A stretch of DNA of 64,000 bases, taken from NCBI RefSeq assembly GCF_964340395.1, contig NC_135563.1, forward strand, positions 11,754,651 through 11,818,650, written 5' to 3'. The stretch comes from Glandiceps talaboti (Eukaryota > Hemichordata > Enteropneusta > Spengelidae). The notes beneath the pieces were generated by a model. It searched no databases, was not told the origin of the DNA, and was given only the letters and a program-made list of their open reading frames with translations. Below, piece after piece: positions 39,966 to 55,700 of the stretch. The position numbers and the translations under genes were made by a program. Position 1 is the stretch's first letter. Each line of letters starts with the position of its first letter.

Positions 39966-41432
39966 TATAAAGAAAAATAACGAAAACCGTTAGTTTATAG
40001 TTCGGGAGCTTTGCAATGTCACTGAAAACCTTTTATAACCCTGTTCTCAAATTTCAACGACACATGGAAACAATTCGTCAATTTATAGTTGTATATTGTT
40101 CCAGTTTCTAAATGTTGCGATGTATGTTACTTTATTTCCAAACAAGTAAGGATAACAGATGCTTTCGGAAAACTTTGATATAAAAATGCGAAAACGGGAT
40201 CATGGGAAGATACATGCTCAATGGAAGATACACGCGCTCTATTCAGTGGCACAAGTTTGGTTGAAACATTTTATTGATCAGTTGTAATATATACAATTGT
40301 TAAAGCTTCGTTTCCTTGAAAGATGCACGATTACTTTATTGAGACTATGGTTAAGCTAAAACATTAATCAGTAATTAACTCAAAACACACACACACAAAC
40401 ATACTAACAAAGACCCAGAAGAAGAAAAACTGAAGATACAAAGTTTACAAAGTATGCGTATCTGGTACATTACACTATAAATAGACGGACGACTTTATAA
40501 AAAAGATATAGTGTTAAAAAGTAACAAATAAGGCCTCAATTGCATAATGTTAAGTTAACCTGAATCACTATCCCGGGAAATTGATACTTCATCATGACAG
40601 GTTGTATCGAGATCCACCTACCCCTAGTCTTACATGTATTGTATACTTAGAATAATTTTGATATTTCATTTGTTAACCAATTACATTGATTGAAAGCCCA
40701 CATATTCAACACAGCGTCATATGATTAAGGATTTACAAACGTAAATACTTGAAATTTCTTTCATATGCAAAAATTGTCAACTCCTGCGGATAAATTCAAT
40801 TTGCAAGAGTCACGAATGTTGTTGACAAAACTGTCCCGTAGCTTAAGGTCGTCTCTTCTGTGACACTGTTCTGACAAGACAAATCAGTCTGGTGTTGTAC
40901 CCGTACAACCTATACTAGGGAATTAGTATAAATAGAACGGTTATGTGTTCAAACCAAAGAAAGAAGTAATGACAATACGTAATATTGGGGTTTAAGGTTA
41001 GCTAGGAAGCAATATACAGTGGCGTCTAGTTACCAATTGTCAATGTGGAACTTATTTAATTAAAACTAACCTAGTTTGAACATATTAAAAAGGACGGATG
41101 ACGTCAGAGTCATGAAGTCTTCTATATTCTCCAAACATCTAAGTTTTCGCAAGAGTAGGTAACCAATCTAAAGACTTCAATGACACTTCTCAGATTTCTT
41201 GATGTAGTATATGCTAAGAAAAGACTTATTTTTGAATACCAATCTTTGCTTTCTTTCTTTCCACTGACCTCTTAAAGGCGACCACATATTTATAGATGGT
41301 GTCGTAATCCATCACACTTGCCAGGTGTCATCTTCATATCTCGCTAAATTGTAAATTGTTGTTAATTAAAGTGACATCTAAAACGACGAACCCTTTATCT
41401 TTTTTGCGGTCTAAGTAGAAAGCATCAAGTCA
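39966..41432. other. No gene seen; one CRE palindrome
   Basis: TGACGTCA at 41099. A short CA run near 40387. Otherwise unremarkable. Confidence 0.45.
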
Positions 41433-42037
41433 TTGATCTTCATTACGCATGACTTCCCCCGGGTTCCAATTCTCGTGAGTGCCTGTGACATGTTCACTTT
41501 TCGATATCATGATCTATCTTCTCGAGATGAGTCAAATATGATAGAATTAATGGCTCCTGAAACTCATGCCTCTTATCTAAAGCGCACTGTATCTAATCAG
41601 TTAGATGGTGACTCTTGCCGTGCAGTGACACCGCATGTCTTATCAAACATTACTCCACTACACTCTCTACACGATACACGTATTGCCAGCTCCAATATAT
41701 ACACGTCTGAGTACTTGAAGCTAGATATAAATAGTTCCATCCCTGTTGTAATTACTGATTTCATTATGCTAAAAATGGTTTAAAATGTTATTTGATCATA
41801 TATATTAAGGCACTACGGTATTGCATCAAAGTTAACTCGAGATGATGGACAGTTAATCAAATCTTGGGTGCAGATTTGGGACATTCCTAAATTAAAACAA
41901 CTTAGACTACAGAATGATGATGAATTGTTTGCAATCACATACTAATAAATGGAAGGTCTTTGACTTTAAAGATATAAAGCTACATTTGAACAGATTGAGT
42001 AGGAAAATGTACCATTATTTGATTGTAACTAATGATT
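41433..42037 (+). pseudogene. Decayed open reading frame of unknown origin
   Basis: A frame of 116 codons (41433-41783) stops, and 30 bp later the same frame is open again for about 45 codons (HYGIASKLTRDDGQLIKSWV, then QIWDIPKLKQLRL, then NDDELFAIT). After a +1 shift near 41941 a third stretch (NKWKVFDFKDIKLHLNRLSR) runs to TGA near 42037. Codon usage is varied and the segments read like protein, with three breaks in all (two stops, one frameshift). I recognise no family; an old transposable-element protein is my guess. It could still be chance. Confidence 0.28.
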
Positions 42038-42092
42038 GAAGAACATATTCATTATGAATACAAAGTAGGCTACGAGCCATATATATTTCGCT

Positions 42093-45115
<3,023 letters not shown>

Positions 45116-45304
45116 AGCTCATCTCGGCTTCATTTCAAGACGACTAAGTGAGCTGCGCACGCACGCATGAATGTGTCATTCCAACGTAGAACATCAAGTG
45201 GACAGCCGGCACAATGGTTGTACAAGTACAACGTTCCCGTCTTTCCATATCGTTACTCAAGATATCCTTTGTGGTTGCTATGATAGCACACTATTTGATT
45301 TCAG
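45116..45304 (+). CDS. Candidate exon with a start codon and signal-peptide-like N-terminus
   Basis: An acceptor-like TATATCTTTCCACAG ends at 45115. ATG at 45214 has A at -3 and G at +4 (CACAATGG). The 30 codons read MVVQVQRSRLSISLLKISFV, then VAMIAHYLIS: basic start, then hydrophobic core, as in a signal peptide or anchor (a Lys within the core is atypical). The frame meets TCAG|GTAGGA, a good donor at 45305, in phase 1. The stretch before the ATG is GC-richer and could be a 5' UTR. An upstream ATG at 45168 opens a competing 38-codon frame that stops inside the exon. No family is recognised. Confidence 0.32.
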
Positions 45305-47559
45305 GTAGGACGATTTAAATTAGTTATATTTGTATTGTCCATGGTAAATGGATAACACTTTCAGTCACAATCGCTGTTATTGCCTTGGAATATGTTGACA
45401 CCATACAACCATAAGGTGCATTTGTTACATATGCTGTTTTGAAAGACGTTAAATCAACCGAAATAAAAGATCATGCAGTTACGCTGCAACTATCGGTGCA
45501 TCCAACCTTCACTTGGATGTAGTTATTAACAGAATACAATGCGAAGAGCTAATGAACTCCATTGTCAAGCATTTGTTTTTGTACTGTTGCGTAGTGTTTT
45601 GCATACAATTTAGAAGAGCTTTACGACCGTCTAAGCAGATAAGAAAATTAAGTATATTTTTGACCATCCGTAAAATGCAGCCACAGTTCGGACTGACAAG
45701 TCGATTGTCAATCATTGTATATTCGACGAGTAAAACATTACGGGTTGTTTACTATCTGAAAATAGAAATCTTCAATAAAAAAGTGTACAAGCGAATGGTA
45801 TATAGGTTTACAAAGGCATTCATTTATGCATCGCCAGAAATCCGAAGATATCGTGATAAAAAGAAAATAATAACCTCAAATTGCTTTTGATGAGTGCGTA
45901 AACTTCAAACGTTTGATAGTAGCGTAGACACACTGTGTGACAACTTGTCTATATACTTGCACAAAAACAAATTGGAATTTCGAACTAACATCAGCACAAT
46001 TCTCCATTACCGGTTCTAAACTTTGCGTCATGTTTATGAGATAGATCTTCACAACCATCATCCCACCTGAATCGCATCGTAATCAAAACACTGTAAATTA
46101 TTTATAAAAGCGGACTCCATTAGATTATTTTCCACTGAGGTTCACAGTCAATGCTCCAGATATTATACTGAAGGGTATTTTAAGTACATGTTATGATATA
46201 GCCGTCCATATCTCACAACATCATATGTACACTCTAATTTAAAACTTGATAGAAAGAAGATTTGCCCGTATCCCGTTCACATATACCACATTCTTTTGAG
46301 TGTTTATTTCCTTAGATTGATAAGTAGTATGACGGCGAATATTGCTTCAATTTGGCGACTTAAAAGCTCTCATGCAAATATAGCTCAGAATAATCAGCGC
46401 CGTCCCTAAATTACGCGTGTGTTATCGAGGATAGAATATACTTCGAACAAGATATCCTACAGTGCCGTCAGCACAGGTTTAAGGCATTACATCTATAATG
46501 CATACTTCGTTCAGTATGGGTTAAAATTTGAGGTGAACTTATTTTAATCTGATAAGTAGTAAGCAAAAAATTGACTCCAACCCAGGTAAAATATCAATAC
46601 AGACGTAAAACAAGAAGAAGTCCCGAAGAATAATCAATATGGCGACTCGGTGCATGTACTGATTTACGTTCTACTGTCTCACCACATGTTTATCTTACGA
46701 ATTGATTGCTGTTCAGCCACAAGATAATCATAAGATTGTAAACCCAACGACCTATTCTGATATCGTAAGAAAAGTAGTGTATTGACATGATCCAATTGGA
46801 TGTTATTTCTATCTGTTTGGAAACAAATCAGCCGGCAAAAGGTAAATAAAACGACGTGCGATCCCTGACGATTGCGTGTGAACAACATACCATTAAAAAA
46901 TTGAGAAACTGTTCTGTTTAGTTATTTTGTCATGTACATACGCCAGTATAGGACGTTACTTTGTGCTGGCTAGCTATATCATGACGTTATAAACTTCGTA
47001 AATGTCCCATGCTTCCCATCGTTGGCACGATATTACATTGTGTATACCTCAAGGTTATGTTGAATGTATACATCGGTTACCTCCTTCAACAAGAGCTGAT
47101 TACCCGTTTTATCGGTTTGATGACCAATTAGCTAAATAGTCAAGCTGTAATGTAATCAAACAAGGAAAGCGATTAAGCGTAATGAATTCAGGGTGAATGA
47201 GACTGTCTATTGAATTTTTACCACGCCATACTATCAATTTACCATTGAAACGTGGACAACTTTTGCTTTTGAGTTCTTCCCTCGAGAATAAAACAGTCCA
47301 GCCAAATGATATGTAATGTAGTTTGTAATTAAAAAGTCACATTTGCTCTCCAACAATCCATCTTTTCTATAGGTTTGTCTTAGCTTAGACGCGTAATGGG
47401 TTGGAACTAACGACTGTGCAGGTAAATCGGTCAAGATAGCCTTGCAGTCGTACGCGAATAATATCAATTAAGTCACGTTTAATTAATCTTATCGCGTATT
47501 TTCTGTTCATGCTCTCATATAGTAGCAGGTATGATATATAGCAATGGTAATAGGCAATA
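45305..47559. other. No confident gene
   Basis: A frame of 125 codons (45513-45890) lies here. Its length is within chance expectation and it lacks splice or start support. It would lie in the intron of the gene model proposed for 45116-48446. Confidence 0.4.
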
Positions 47560-47690
47560 CTGACACATTTTATATCAGCTATCTGTACTATGTGTTGTAT
47601 TTCTTCTCATTTCTTATTGGCCTGGAGCTTGAATTAAACAATAAATAAATGAATACATAAATGAATAAAGTTAATGAATAAAATTATAGA
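47560..47690 (+). repeat. Possible LINE 3' tail
   Basis: CTGTACTATGTGTTGTATTT, then TTATTGGCCTGGAGCTTGAA, then AATAAATAAATGAAT-type repeats resemble the end of the LINE at 39.4 kb in style. No reverse-transcriptase residues are recognisable upstream, so this is weak. Confidence 0.3.
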
Positions 47691-47768
47691 AAGAGAAACG
47701 TTTCTGCATAGCGACATTATGATTCATGCTCGAAAAAAGCTAATCGAAAAGAACGTTATATGTATATG

Positions 47769-47878
<110 letters not shown>

Positions 47879-48340
47879 AATAGTGCCATACAGCATATAA
47901 TGTTTAAATTTCCATTTGAATGACTAAAATTTATATCTAAAAGCCCCAAGCAAGTTGATTGAGGATGTGCAATTTTCTCGTAAAATGCATCATAGAGAAA
48001 GCACTTTCACGATTTAGAATAGTATTTCAGATTTAATTATTTAATTCTGATGTCAAACCTTACTATATATCAAAACTGCTACTCTTTGACGTTATTATCT
48101 AGAGAGAAATATATCAAAATATGATTTAGGCTGAAGTTGTTGTCTCCCATGCGCAGTTGATATTGAATACATTAGATGTAACCTAGAAAGAAGACTGAAA
48201 GCTCGGTCTACTAACTAAAGGCAATAAACTAACATGACGGGTTTATGAGAAAGTGAAATGAAATATGTCAATGTACACGGCTATCAATTCCTCGGAAGAT
48301 TCATATTAATAAAACAATAACGCAAATCGGGATATTGTAG

Positions 48341-48446
48341 CAACATTTGTTTTGATGAAACGTGTCAAACCTCGGGCTTGCGAAACACAAACTTTGCTTT
48401 CCATTAGTGGCAACGGGTTAAATGTTGACCACAAAGAGACGGCAAG
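48341..48446 (+). CDS. Candidate internal exon, phase-compatible with 45116-45304
   Basis: After TTGTAG at 48335-48340 (acceptor with a poor pyrimidine tract) the frame reads TFVLMKRVKPRACETQTLLS, then ISGNGLNVDHKETA, ending at GGCAAG|GTATGC, a strong donor at 48447. It enters in phase 1, as the 45304 donor requires, and leaves in phase 2. Unspliced, ATG 48355 to TGA 48519 would encode 54 residues. The minus strand is also open here (98 codons, 48602-48306), so GC-rich composition alone could explain the frame. No family is recognised. Confidence 0.22.
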
Positions 48447-49251
48447 GTATGCCCCCGATATATCTATCTCCACGTACGCTGAACATGAAGTGGAAAGTGG
48501 CGAGTTGTCTTTTTCTTGACAAGGAAGAGTTATCCATTTAATGCGAACTGTAGATATAGAAAACAGCGCCGTACTGTTGTAATGCATGTTTAGCGACTTC
48601 ATTGGCGAACACCCTTCATCTCTTCAAGATTTACATTTCCTATAAAAGTAGCTTGCAAATTGTTTCAAGAGTGATCCAAGATTACTATTTGAGTATACCG
48701 TAATCCTGAGAATGGTTTCAAAATATCACGAGTAAAATTACCGTCTCGGATCATTGAAAATGTCAATACAGGAAATATATCATTTTCCCGTAGTATAACT
48801 AGCACCACAAAAAAATTGATAATGGTGTGTGTTCGCATGATCTAATTTGATTTTGCTAGTACATAATGGAATAATTTCAATATATGATTGAGGAAAAATC
48901 GCATAATGCAGTTCGTATAGAAATCACATTTAATACCACTAATATTCCGATTCAATGTGTCATTCTTTGAATTCCAAAACTTCAAACCTTTTTATGATAT
49001 TGTTGGAAATGATTTGATGATATCACATTGCGTCAACATTAAAAAATGTCTTATGAATATCATTACTGCAAATATAATCAACTCGATGACAATGTGTCAT
49101 AAAAATGTAAAGGGTTTATAGAGTTTTAAAGTGGTTTACTTTTCCAATGCCTTTCAGTGTATGAAAACGTCCCTTCAAATTATTAAATGTTCAATAACGA
49201 AGTTGTCATAACACCTTTCAAATTATATATGTTTGATCTGTCCTGTTGTAA

Positions 49252-49299
49252 AGAATATGAATATGAATATGAATATGAATATGAATGTGAATATGAATT
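49252..49299 (+). repeat. GAATAT hexanucleotide repeat
   Basis: About eight GAATAT units, one with a T-to-G change. The Glu-Tyr frame is an artefact. Confidence 0.95.
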
Positions 49300-49449
49300 C
49301 ACTGTAGATGGGCTGTGGTCCTCTGCTATACTGAAATCAACCATGATGATGATTGTTATTATTGGACAGGTATAAATAATTTTTTTTAAATGAATAAAGC
49401 AATATTTTAAAACTTATTTGATATTTGAAATCACCTTCCAAAATTTACT

Positions 49450-49935
49450 ATGGCTTCTGAACCGGTCCGTGATATTTTAATGTTTTCACAGATTCCATCG
49501 TTGAATCGAAAGCGTGTTAAGTTTTGTCTAAGAATGGACAATAGTTATTCAACCATTCCGATTTTATCTAGAAACACAACTTACAAAGAAATCATTATAC
49601 CCTGATGACTAACGAAAATTTCGCTTAATTATTTTCATTACATATTTAACGCTCAATTAGGTTGTAAAACATTACTGTCTGTACAATGCCTGTTTATACA
49701 CCCAGTGGCTAATAGTACTTTTAATTTCACTACTGATTTTTACTAATTATCTGAAGCTGTAATTGCTGAATGGAGAATTCATAATAACATGACGAATACT
49801 TATAAGGAGAATGTTCCCAGTTTCCCGGCATATCTAAATGATGGGCGACATTTATTATGGCTGAAATGAACTATTAGGGGAAGGCTCATAAAAGGCAAAG
49901 TATTTCGCTCAATCAATGTAATCATGAAATTTTAG
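49450..49935 (+). pseudogene. Possible L1/Tx1-like LINE ORF2 remnant
   Basis: A single frame from ATG 49450 to about 49935 contains few stops for its length. Its second part reads AEWRIHNNMTNTYKEN, then YLNDGRHLLWLK-stop-TIRGRLIKG. In L1-type ORF2 proteins the linker between endonuclease and reverse transcriptase has W(K/R)(L/I)NN...LW(x)xxKxxIRGxxI in this order and spacing, which is the basis of the call. The first 51 codons (MASEPVRDILMFSQIPSLNR...) may be part of it or a separate small frame with an acceptor-like TTTTCACAG inside. The remnant is dead and short, so the call is tentative. Confidence 0.33.
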
Positions 49936-50110
49936 AGTTATTTGATGTGCGTAGGAGTTACTATAGTTAAGTAATGTTTACCAAGTTGTACTCTAAGCAT
50001 TTCTGAGGTAATTCTTCATCGGTCTTGCTCATGCATGGCGATTGACAATGACACTTTGAACATTGCGTAAGCGTCAGCCCCAACTTTAAGAAATAAGGTG
50101 TCACCTTGGC

Positions 50111-50135
50111 GTTGTTGTTGTTGTTGTTGTTGTTG
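50111..50135 (+). repeat. GTT trinucleotide repeat
   Basis: Eight GTT units. On the minus strand this gives a poly-Gln or poly-Asn run in short frames, without other coding support. Confidence 0.95.
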
Positions 50136-50178
50136 GAAACACTGGACAAAACAAGAGTGAGGCAATTTCTTTGCTATA

Positions 50179-50400
50179 ATGATTTCGCAGTCAACTGAAT
50201 ACCGTAATGTTTGTAGGCCTGCACACAATTTGTTTTACAGAACGACCAGCATTTATGCTGTACATTGGTTGAATACTAATTACAGTACAAGCATTACGAC
50301 CGATGCTATCGATAGGGCGGTACAACAGCTTTTTTCCGGCGATAGCTTTCGTCCATACAACTTGGTGTGCATAGTAAGCATACACAATCTGAACTTTTGA
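50179..50400 (+). CDS. Weak exon candidate, unidentified
   Basis: A 73-codon frame with true ATG (MISQSTEYRNVCRPAHNLFY...) contains an acceptor-like TTTGTTTTACAG ending at 50240. The residues after it (VHWLNTNYSTSITTDAIDRA, then VQQLFSG) have the hydrophobic-Asn-Tyr-Ser then Asp-Arg-Ala pattern seen at the start of matrix-metalloproteinase catalytic domains. The following Trp-Ser and Pro-Leu-Phe residues expected there are absent, so I do not assign it. The minus strand is also open. Confidence 0.15.
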   Translation: MISQSTEYRNVCRPAHNLFYRTTSIYAVHWLNTNYSTSITTDAIDRAVQQLFSGDSFRPYNLVCIVSIHNLNF

Positions 50401-51778
<1,378 letters not shown>

Positions 51779-51792
51779 TCATTCTATAATTT

Positions 51793-51899
51793 CGTATCCA
51801 TGTTGATGATACATTGGTATTTTTTATGTCCTCATTTTAATTTAAATATCATTTTATAAAGGGTATATTTACTCTCGATAATGAAACGCATAATAGTTG
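51793..51899 (+). pseudogene. Short reverse-transcriptase-like motif, heavily decayed
   Basis: One frame reads [15 protein letters not shown]-stop, then [19 protein letters not shown]-stop. VDD flanked by hydrophobic residues is the catalytic motif of reverse transcriptases, and RxVDDT...IxFTxExE is the order in Penelope-like elements. Only these residues match, within a sequence with several stops, directly after a TA array. A chance resemblance is quite possible. Confidence 0.22.
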
Positions 51900-52700
51900 A
51901 ATGCATTTAAACATAAATACTTTGATCCATTTTCTGTGAAGAAAACCTGATTTATTTGAACATTATAGAAAAGATTTTCACAAGATAAAATTTCGATTAG
52001 CTTAGGTTATCCTCAAATCATCTCATTGTCGTCAGAATGATGCCATTAAAAGGAATAATATGAAATCAAATGGTAAACATGATAAACGCAGAGTCAGATC
52101 TGATGGAACTGAATATCACAGACACGTTTCCAATAATGTAAATGTACGCTTTAATTTCCTGGAAGTAATCACAGTTATAATGGGTAAAATATGAAACAAA
52201 TGAATATAATAGAACATTTTTCCACCTCAGTAAGTGTAATGTTAACTAACGTACTTTTTACTGAAATACTATAAATGAAATTCAAAATCACAAAAGTATC
52301 TTCCTATTAGAAGAATTTGCTGACGTCACTGGGCAAGGATATCAACTAGTTTAAATGGCCTATCCGAAAGATGGCTCACCAGACAGTGCACAAGTTAGAT
52401 TCACGAGATAGATTAGATTGATACTATTGTTGAAGTGAGTGATTGCCTTTTAAGTCTTCAAATCCGGTAAACTCCGGTCAATTTTCGGATAACACGATTT
52501 AATCCTCAATAAATGCAAGGTTCATGTACAATAACATGTATGGATACCACTTCAAACATCAATTCAAATATAAATATGAAAAAAATTGTCATGTATAATA
52601 TAATGAGAATTCAAAATGTTTGGTTACTATGATAGATTAGAAATAAATAAAATAATTAAACCATATTACAGAATATATATATATACGAAGGGGATATATA

Positions 52701-52746
<46 letters not shown>

Positions 52747-55700
52747 GCTAAGTTTTATGTGTGATTGTCATGTACTCTTAGACTAATTGAGAATTGGAAA
52801 AATTGCCGGAACTCGGTAGACAAGTAGTGTATAAAAATGAAAATTTCTTGGATCATTAAACACATGTTTCATCATCCATACGTTTGGATTGGTTGTGTAA
52901 TTGGTGCCAATAAAAACCAGACATAGTTATTATCATAATCGTCGTACTTTCGCAAGACAATTTGTAATGTCATTTAGAGTACAACATCACGTACTCTCTT
53001 TTCCACTGAAATCATTAATTTATGCCAACTCTATACGTCTAATAAAAAAAACAAATCTAGTAATGTAGATGTGAATGAAAAATTAACCATGTACGTTCAA
53101 TAAGGAATACATAACAGATGCTAAAGTATTTGAACGAGAGAATACATACAAATAATGCGATTTCCATGTTCACTTTAAGGAATTATTCCTAATGGTTATG
53201 CCGTATAGAAATTGAAATTTGTCGGAAGGGTGTTCTTTATTGCTTCTGAACTTTACCCATTACCAAAGTTTAAGTAAGGAGAAGTACGCTGAGTTCGCGT
53301 GAACATTTCATCTTCTCTTGATAAAATTAAGATTTTTAGCCTTGCTAGGCTAAATGATGGAAAGTTTAGACTCAAAGAGACGTCGTGTTGTTCAGTCCTA
53401 TCAGGCTTCTGATACCTTATGCTACAACCGCATACTGTTTATGATCTTAACTTTCCATAGTCTGTAAGTTAAAGACATTTGTGGCACACTATGTTGCAAT
53501 AATAATGACAAACCTAGGTGTTCACTTATTTGAGTAGTTGTTGGATAGTTTATGAAACTTTTCCAAATTAGCTTATGAAAAGGTGAACAATAACAACCTT
53601 TCATGTGTGCATATTGTGGACTCTCCATGTTCGCAAAAATTCATACAAAATGACTTTTAGTCTTATTTGTGCTTAGCCTTTCTATTCAATTGAAAATATT
53701 TTCTTTGCTGTAATTTGAAATTGGCCATTGTAATCTATCAATTAATGCCGCGTATAGAAAGCCTTCGAACAGCAAAGTTTCACATGATTCTTGCAAAGAT
53801 TTTCTAGAAATTCTTCTTCCCTCTGCTTCTTCAAAATTAGGTGTGAATTTATGTTGCCATGACAATAGTTTTGATTCTTGATCCGACCTAGTTGATAAAA
53901 TATCGAAATTACCATATTTTATTCCATTTTAAAAAATATGTAGTTGGGTATCAAAGTACAAATTTTACAAGTTTTGATGACCTCTTAACATGAATTGTTA
54001 CCATGGAAATAAGTACGGTGAGCCCTGTTTTAGCCCATCATTATAAGGTATAAATGGTGACGAATATTTTGTTCTAAGTTGACAGGACTTTCAAAAATAT
54101 GTTGTATATAACAAATGAAGGAGTTGACAAGTACTAAATTTATGACGTCATCGTGGAATAATCTCAACTACCTTTAGTACCGATTTCTTCGTATTCAGTT
54201 GAAGCGTGTATCCTAGCACAGTTAGTATTTTCTTCAAGGGTTATTTTTAATGCGGATGAAGGTTACTTCTTTCTTTGCACTTATGCCTGATCTGTGGTTT
54301 TATGCAGCTTTGGAATGCGTACAAAATTACCCACGATACTAAAACCACATCGTTCAGAGATTTCCACACGCGACTTAGGGACTTTAGGAGAGGGAAATTA
54401 CCATTTTGATGACTTTTTCCAGTTTTTGACCAAAATCCATTTGTTAAAGATGGGGGTTAAGTTTGCTATGAGACCTTACTGTTTCTTACTCTTCTCTCTG
54501 TGTATGTAAAGTTTGCACAATTTCGATTACAAATGCTCACGAGGTTTCACGACCCGAGGTAATTCAGTGAGAATACTTTACGTTATGTTCAGATAAGGTA
54601 ATGGAAACCTAAACTTCAAGTGAAAATAGCTGAAAGCTATGTAGAGTACTAAATTATCTTGTGATAAATTGGCGAAACTTGATCTCCCGATGAATAGTGC
54701 TGTATATAGGTTGGTCGCGTTTTATATACACTGTGTTCCTGTGTAGTTCTACAATGTGATGAATTGTCTAAGATAAGACACTATACAAAGTGGGTAATTG
54801 AAAAGTTGAAAATAGCTTCCATCAGGTATTATGGTTATGACATTCTTAAGTTTGTGGTCAATGTGCTTTTACAACACAAGGTCTGAGAAGTAAATTTGTT
54901 TGGTTTAACATAACTTTGCAAACTTGTTAATCTCAGGGTAAATACACTATGCTGACTATATTCCAATGTAGTCTCGTGAATTATTTTTTGCAGTGACTTG
55001 ACAATCAATGGGAATCGGTACATTATCCACTACTTTGACAGGCAATTCTCCGCGCATTTGTTACGTACTAGTGATTATAGATAAGTTTCTCGTGTCATAT
55101 ACGTAACAATAAATTACATAATGACTTGATTCTCCACCAGGCCAAGGAGACACATCAATATCTTTAAATTATAAGAACGAGATTAACGATGTCGATGACT
55201 TACGTTACTCTCGTTAGAACATTTGCGAACCCTTATTTAAACTCGAAATAATGAGTGCAAAATTCACATTTTGGTGTAGATCTTAAATGAGTATTTTGTA
55301 AGTAGAACGACACTATAATTTACTCTCATTATATTTTCAATTTGCCGTCGAGCATTCAGACAATAAAAAGTATATTTGTAAAATTAGGAAAGAATATGAG
55401 CACATTTGAATATAAATGGACCATAAATTGAAAACTGAACGCTGTTTTCTATTTTCGCCATAGCTTACGGTATGAATCATTATAAAATAAATTGGTGAAT
55501 TATGGAAGACCACAGTGTAATTACGTCTGAGGTGACATCTGAAAATGTTTCAATTACCTGTAGGAGATTTTACCAAGACAGTGAATAGATTACTTTGGGT
55601 ATATATAGCATGAACACGAATAAACCCAAAAGTCATAAACTGAAATGAAGGGTAATTTTGATTTATTTTCTTTGTAATGGTAAAGGTAAAATGTCAGAAA

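Noticed and set aside
39642-39980. 112-codon frame as a gene
   Set aside because: It coincides with a copy of the GTAGGGTCGG repeat family and ends at the element boundary.
45513-45890. 125-codon plus-strand frame as a gene
   Set aside because: Length is within chance expectation, the start context is unsupported, and the residues suggest no domain.
50016-50228. Poly-Gln protein on the minus strand
   Set aside because: Comes from an eight-unit GTT repeat in otherwise unsupported sequence.
50241-50400. Matrix-metalloproteinase catalytic domain start
   Set aside because: Only a loose hydrophobic-Tyr-Ser/Asp-Arg-Ala pattern is present; the following conserved Trp and Pro-Leu-Phe residues and the zinc site are missing.
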